From an uncultured Bacteroidales bacterium (GTDB lineage: Bacteria; Bacteroidota; Bacteroidia; Bacteroidales; Paludibacteraceae), in the NCBI GenBank assembly GCA_902774185.1, contig CACYHE010000014.1:1-44725 (forward strand): a stretch of 44,725 nucleotides of DNA, in the 5' to 3' direction. The position numbers and the translations under genes were made by a program. Below the pieces are notes generated by a model. The model did not search any database. It was given only the letters and a program-made list of their open reading frames with translations, and was not told where the DNA came from. Each line of letters starts with the position of its first letter. Position 1 is the first letter of the stretch. Positions 41,093-44,725 of the stretch are shown piece after piece.

Positions 41093-42114
41093 AAAAGATC
41101 TTCTTTTCTGTGCTCTGTGTTCTGTGTTCTGTGCTCATTTATGCTTGGAACAGTCCTATACCCGTACCGGACCTGAGCAGTGCCCGTCTGCGTGTCGTAG
41201 CCCAGAACGCTGCCAACTATATCACGAACTTCGAGGCGTCCAATGCGAAAATCAACACGCAAGAAGCGTTCGATACCAAAACCAATAAGATCGCCAATGC
41301 TTTCCTTGCCCTGCAAGCCGATATCGTGGCGATATGCGAAGTGGAAGAGAACGACGAGATATTGGGTTACATCGTCGATGCAATGAACACCATCTACGGT
41401 CAGCAGGTCTATACCTACCTTACCGACGGTCTGTACGAACATGCGAGTGCCGGTAGTTACCAAGCGCTCAAATCCGGCTTCATCTATCGCCAGGACAAAG
41501 TGACGCCACAAGGTTCGATGTCCTCACCGTACTACTCCGGCGAATACAACCATCGCATGCGTATCCAAGCCTTCAAAGAGAAGAGTACCGGTGAGGTCTT
41601 CGTGCTGTCCATGAACCATTTCAAAGCCAAGACCGGTGACTACGAGAACACCCAGCGGCAGAATGCAAATAACCTCATCTCCAAGTTGAATTGGGTCACC
41701 ACCGACCCCGACATCTTGGTCATGGGCGACCTGAACGCATACATGGGCGAAGAACCCATCAACCTTTTGGAAAATGCCGGATACGAAGAACAACTCGTTC
41801 GTTTTGATCCCAATGCCTATACCTATGATTACTACGGCGATCTGGGTATCCTCGATCATTGCATGGCGAACGCTTCGATGGCGAAACAGATCACCGGCGC
41901 TTATGCCTATCATATAAACACAGCCGGTTACTCAAGCTATAAGTATTCCGACCACGATGCCATCGTTGTGGGACTGCGGTTAGGAGAAGATGTAAGCGAA
42001 GGCTTTGTTGTGACACCTACCGAATCGGCAGCACGTAAGATCCTCTATAACGGACAGTTGTATATCGAACTGGACGAACAGTATTTCAATAGCATGGGAA
42101 CCAAGATCCAATGA
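41089..42114 (+). CDS. Secreted endonuclease/exonuclease/phosphatase-fold protein
   Basis: A 341-residue protein with a signal peptide (KKIFFSVLCVLCSVLIYAW) and an EEP-superfamily domain. The motifs are RVVAQNAANY, VAICEVEEN with the metal-binding Glu, LSMNHFKAK with the catalytic His, VMGDLNAYMGEEP (GDxN), ILDHCMAN and YSDHDAIVVGL with the final Asp-His. This resembles secreted nucleases of the ExeM type, so extracellular or periplasmic DNA or phosphoester cleavage is likely. It overlaps GT4 by 4 bases, an odd neighbour for glycan genes. The signal-peptide core is encoded by a CTGTGTT/CTGTGCT array. Confidence 0.9.
   Translation: MKKIFFSVLCVLCSVLIYAWNSPIPVPDLSSARLRVVAQNAANYITNFEASNAKINTQEAFDTKTNKIANAFLALQADIVAICEVEENDEILGYIVDAMNTIYGQQVYTYLTDGLYEHASAGSYQALKSGFIYRQDKVTPQGSMSSPYYSGEYNHRMRIQAFKEKSTGEVFVLSMNHFKAKTGDYENTQRQNANNLISKLNWVTTDPDILVMGDLNAYMGEEPINLLENAGYEEQLVRFDPNAYTYDYYGDLGILDHCMANASMAKQITGAYAYHINTAGYSSYKYSDHDAIVVGLRLGEDVSEGFVVTPTESAARKILYNGQLYIELDEQYFNSMGTKIQ
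41108..41136 (+). repeat. CTGTGTT/CTGTGCT heptad array in a signal-peptide coding region
   Basis: The reverse complement of the GAACACA/GAGCACA word at 30441 and 38501. Here it encodes the hydrophobic SVLCVLCSVL. Confidence 0.9.
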
Positions 42115-42851
42115 TCAGCATCATCATCCCCATATATAACGCAGCCGATTATCTGAGCGCTTGTCTGGATAGTCTTCTGGCGCAGACAGAACATGACCTG
42201 CAGGTGGTGATGGTCGATGACGGTAGTACGGATGCCGGTGTGACGATCGCACAATCCTACACGCAACGCGACCCACGTTTTGTCTTGATCCGACAGTCCC
42301 ATGCGGGTCAGTCCGCTGCCCGGAACAACGGTCTCAAACAGGCTACCGGTTCTTTTATCGCCTTCCTCGATGCCGATGACAGTCTCGCACCCGACTGGTG
42401 TGAACGCCATCTGGCAGCCATCGACGGCGTGGACTATGTCCAGTCCGGATACCAACGAGTCGATAAATCGTCCAATCGTAAATCGTCCAATCGTAAATTA
42501 CCTAAGCATCGTCTCCAATTCACCTCGCCTTGCATGCGTCTGTACCGACGGGAAGCGATAGAAGGGATGACGTTTGCCGAAGGATTTATCTATGAAGATG
42601 TCTTGTGGTCGGTCGATCTATGGATACGAACGGCTTCTTGCCGCCGCATCGACTATGCCGGTTACCGCTACACGCTTAACCCCAAAAGTACCACTGCTGC
42701 ACCTCATCCCAAGGCACAGCAGCGGATCTTACAAGCTTTGCGCAACAAAGCGCACAAGACCTTGTTAGGTAAAAAATGGATCGTCTATTATACCCTCCTT
42801 CGACTCAAGGCCTACTTCATAGCTGAGGGTAAGCGAAATAAGCATAATTGA
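42111..42851 (+). CDS. Glycosyltransferase family 2 protein
   Basis: A 246-residue GT-A fold enzyme beginning MISIIIPIYNAADYLSACLDSLL, with VVMVDDGSTDAG for nucleotide binding, RNNGLKQATGSFIAFLDADDSL with the DxD metal site, and YEDVLWSVDLW, the usual acidic motif late in GT2 domains. Between ~118 and 130 a CAATCGT-family array encodes KSSNRKSSNRK. The shortish C terminus has a basic tail but no transmembrane helix. It overlaps the previous gene by 4 bases and the convergent metallophosphoesterase gene by 35 bases. It ends the polysaccharide block. Confidence 0.92.
   Translation: MISIIIPIYNAADYLSACLDSLLAQTEHDLQVVMVDDGSTDAGVTIAQSYTQRDPRFVLIRQSHAGQSAARNNGLKQATGSFIAFLDADDSLAPDWCERHLAAIDGVDYVQSGYQRVDKSSNRKSSNRKLPKHRLQFTSPCMRLYRREAIEGMTFAEGFIYEDVLWSVDLWIRTASCRRIDYAGYRYTLNPKSTTAAPHPKAQQRILQALRNKAHKTLLGKKWIVYYTLLRLKAYFIAEGKRNKHN
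42464..42499 (+). repeat. Intragenic AATCGTCC/AATCGTA array in the GT2 gene
   Basis: 15-base double units of the CAATCGT family encode KSSNR repeats; third such array within 2.4 kb. Confidence 0.92.
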
Positions 42852-43707
42852 TCTCATCGCCCATGGCAACGGTCATATAGTGTTGCCCTTTCTCATCATC
42901 TTTCGTGGCGTCCAACACCATGTATTGCACGCCTTGGAACGTCACATGTTGCCGTGCATGCTGGTGACCGCTCCATACATACTCCACCCCGTATTTCGCC
43001 AAGGTGTAGGTCAACTCATAGGTCTCCTCCAAGGCATAGTTACTCGTGTGACCTTGCGAACTGTCTAACTTCCACAGATGCGTATGTGTAAATACGATAA
43101 TATGCCGGTATCCCTCTTGACTCTTCTCCGCCAACAGGTCCTTCAACCATTTCGTCTGCTCCGTGCCTAACGAACCTTCCGCACTGTCCAGACATATGAA
43201 CAGGTCCAGTTTCTTATTGCCGTTACGGGTATCGAACCAGTACGCCGAGCTCTTGAAGAACGAACGATAGACTGACCATTGTTTGAAGTAGATATCGTGG
43301 TTACCAGGCGTGATAAACAACGTGTCCGCCTGCGTGCGCGTACCTATATGTAATATACTGTCCGCACACGCGTAGTTCTTCTGCGCATCAATCAAATCGC
43401 CTAAATGCAGCGCCATCTTCGGACCGTTTGCGGCATCGTACTGCGCCACGAAATAATCGAGGTTACGATGCGCTTTCTTAGTGATATGACTGTCCGTGCA
43501 CACATAGATGACATAGTCATCTGCCTGCATATTCAGATGGATATCTCCCACACTGTCGTTATAAGTTTTCGACTGTTGGAAACGCACGTTCACCGTCTCC
43601 CCCTGCGGAGAGAACATGCCTTTCATATCCAATACCGTATCGTCATTCGCGCATGCTGCCAAAACAACCGCAACCGCTATATAGAATATCTTCTTCATAT
43701 CTTTCAT
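42817..43707 (-). CDS. Calcineurin-like metallophosphoesterase, predicted lipoprotein
   Basis: A 296-residue protein with lipoprotein signal KKIFYIAVAVVLAACAND (Cys near residue 19) and all metallophosphoesterase motifs in order: CTDSHI, LGDLID, PGNHDIY, VFTHTHLW and SGHQHARQH, providing the two-metal site. It would hydrolyse a phosphoester outside the cytoplasm; the substrate is unknown. An alternative start is ATG 43698, which gives a cleaner signal peptide. A GTTGAAA array lies directly before its start in sense orientation. Its last 35 bases overlap the GT2 gene on the other strand. Confidence 0.92.
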   Translation of the reverse strand: MKDMKKIFYIAVAVVLAACANDDTVLDMKGMFSPQGETVNVRFQQSKTYNDSVGDIHLNMQADDYVIYVCTDSHITKKAHRNLDYFVAQYDAANGPKMALHLGDLIDAQKNYACADSILHIGTRTQADTLFITPGNHDIYFKQWSVYRSFFKSSAYWFDTRNGNKKLDLFICLDSAEGSLGTEQTKWLKDLLAEKSQEGYRHIIVFTHTHLWKLDSSQGHTSNYALEETYELTYTLAKYGVEYVWSGHQHARQHVTFQGVQYMVLDATKDDEKGQHYMTVAMGDEINYAYFAYPQL

Positions 43708-43745
43708 CTTTCAACTTTCAACTTTCAACTTTCAACTTTCAACTT
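43706..43745 (-). repeat. GTTGAAA heptad array between two minus-strand genes
   Basis: Five GTTGAAA units (minus strand) plus GATGAAA fill the whole gap between the barrel-protein stop codon and the metallophosphoesterase start. Confidence 0.93.
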
Positions 43746-44459
43746 TTAGAACCGATAGGTGAAACCGGTTCTAAACGTCGCTCCGTAGAACGTAGCATCG
43801 AGATGGAACATTCCGGTCGGTTTGCATTGGGCCCCGAACACCAGTCGCCAGTTATCACCTAAATCACACCAAGCCCCGACACCGAAGAGGGGTTGCCACA
43901 TGCGTTCCATCTGGTAGTCATCGATATTACTGAATAGGAAAGAGAGGTTCCAGTTAGTATCCTGCGGACGGCAGAAGACCTCCACCCGGTACAGCAGGTT
44001 AAAGGGTTCCACCACATAGGTGTCGTTCGTATGCCAGTCCCGTTTCCAGTCATCGAACACACGGCCGTACATACCTAAGGTCACAGACACATAATCCATG
44101 CGGTAACCGACACCCAACGCGGCGGTCAGGTCGCCTAATTGATTACGCACAACCGCACGATAGTAAAGGTCCGTCTCGATGAACATCTCACCTACCGGCA
44201 GTTCGAACTTAGGACGAAACTGCAAAGCACCCGAATAGACATTGGCGGACGAAAGCTGCACTTTCGCTTCCATCTCAAAATAGTCGTTGAACGGCAAAAG
44301 AGACTGCACGTCCAAGTTTCCATGATGCCCCCAGGTCTTGTTATAACTGTACTCGCCCATCACCGTCAGACGGTACTCTCGCGTCCCAAATCCCGGTTCC
44401 GCAGCCAACATGCCCACTGCCCCCAGAACACAGAACAAAGAACAAAGATACTTTTTCAT
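43746..44459 (-). CDS. Predicted outer-membrane beta-barrel protein (DUF2490-like)
   Basis: A 237-residue protein with signal peptide KKYLCSLFCVLGAVGMLAAEPG and about ten amphipathic strands (YRLTVMGEYSYNK, YFEMEAKVQL, MFIETDLYYRAVV, WRLVFGAQCK), ending TFRTGFTYRF with a terminal Phe. The pattern suggests a small outer-membrane barrel of the DUF2490 kind, which is tentative. Part of the signal-peptide core is encoded by the complement of the GAACACA repeat (44424-44447). No TAnnTTTG promoter could be placed with confidence upstream. It is probably co-transcribed with the metallophosphoesterase gene behind it. Confidence 0.78.
   Translation of the reverse strand: MKKYLCSLFCVLGAVGMLAAEPGFGTREYRLTVMGEYSYNKTWGHHGNLDVQSLLPFNDYFEMEAKVQLSSANVYSGALQFRPKFELPVGEMFIETDLYYRAVVRNQLGDLTAALGVGYRMDYVSVTLGMYGRVFDDWKRDWHTNDTYVVEPFNLLYRVEVFCRPQDTNWNLSFLFSNIDDYQMERMWQPLFGVGAWCDLGDNWRLVFGAQCKPTGMFHLDATFYGATFRTGFTYRF
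44424..44447 (-). repeat. Signal-peptide heptad array (CTTTGTT/CTGTGTT, minus strand)
   Basis: On the coding strand CTTTGTTCTTTGTTCTGTG encodes the hydrophobic LCSLFCVLG. It is related to 41108-41136. Confidence 0.8.
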
Positions 44460-44725
44460 AAAAATTTTATCTATGTTTATTTCTGATTATTAATTTTGAA
44501 CTGAAAGTTTGGAAGATTTATTTAAAAAGTGATTGTCAAATACTACTGATGCGTTAACTTAAGTAACTTGCTCTGTATATTGTTTATATTCAGCAACTTA
44601 TGGGCATATTCAGACTTTTCGATTTGAAAAAATATGTTTTTTATGTTTATGTCTTTTGAATGATTTAACTCGAAGAGTTGGGGGAATTGGTGGTAAAAAC
44701 TATCTAAAAATATATTTTTAAGGAG
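44460..44725. other. AT-rich terminal region without genes
   Basis: No coding frame, RNA gene or clear terminator was seen. Composition is much more AT-rich than the rest of the window, with an AAGGAG at the right edge that could be a ribosome-binding site or chance. It contains the upstream region of the 44459 minus-strand gene. Confidence 0.45.

Noticed and set aside
44460-44725. Start of a mobile element in the AT-rich right end
   Set aside because: Composition is suggestive, but no terminal repeats, integrase, tRNA or coding frame is visible before the window ends.

Overview
The window looks like chromosomal DNA from a member of the Bacteroidales (phylum Bacteroidota). The evidence is a SusC/SusD glycan-uptake pair, a methylmalonyl-CoA mutase, outer-membrane barrels ending in Phe, and seven promoters of the Bacteroidota type (TTTG or a close variant, exactly 20 bases, then TAnnTTTG) with almost no Shine-Dalgarno sequences. 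I do not assign a genus. No rRNA, tRNA, CRISPR array, insertion sequence or prophage gene was seen.

Layout. 2-2539: the end of a methylmalonyl-CoA mutase, a flavodoxin-fold oxidoreductase and a CPA2 cation:proton antiporter. 2585-7994: an outer-membrane barrel protein, then a 1528-residue protein that appears to join a TamB-like periplasmic bridge to an Omp85/TamL-like barrel. 8231-12052: rplU-rpmA, then serS, an orphan FecCD/BtuC permease and panB. A minus-strand membrane protein (12109-12867) diverges from galK-galM-GH2 beta-galactosidase (13042-17888). Facing that operon is a minus-strand glycan-uptake operon: MFS sugar transporter, SusC, SusD and a surface lipoprotein (25825 down to 18076). 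From 26199 a plus-strand run carries recQ, rimO, an HU protein, an HU-transmembrane-LysM protein, uvrA, and then a surface-polysaccharide set (WbpM/CapD-like dehydratase, WecA-like transferase, ABC-F ATPase, deacetylase-like protein, GT4, secreted endonuclease/phosphatase-fold protein, GT2). Most neighbours in this run overlap by 3 to 26 bases. The window closes with a minus-strand metallophosphoesterase lipoprotein, an outer-membrane barrel and an AT-rich stretch without genes.

The most striking feature is a set of about 29 short tandem-repeat arrays, roughly one per 1.5 kb. Most have a 7-base period, some 7/8, 8, 9, 10 or 11. The repeated word differs from locus to locus. The arrays fill gaps between co-directional genes from stop codon to start codon, or sit in frame inside genes, including conserved housekeeping genes. 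A 53-bp composite unit is present identically before galM and inside rimO, where it adds about 36 residues to the enzyme. One word, GAACACA/GAGCACA, encodes polar linkers when read in one orientation and signal-peptide cores when read in the other. This distributed repeat behaviour is my best candidate for an under-described system here. The TamB-barrel fusion and the HU-LysM tether come next.

How the genes work together. galK, galM and the GH2 enzyme would release and use galactose from glycans imported by the neighbouring Sus operon, though co-regulation is inference because no regulator is present. The 33989-42851 block would build and modify an undecaprenyl-linked surface polysaccharide.
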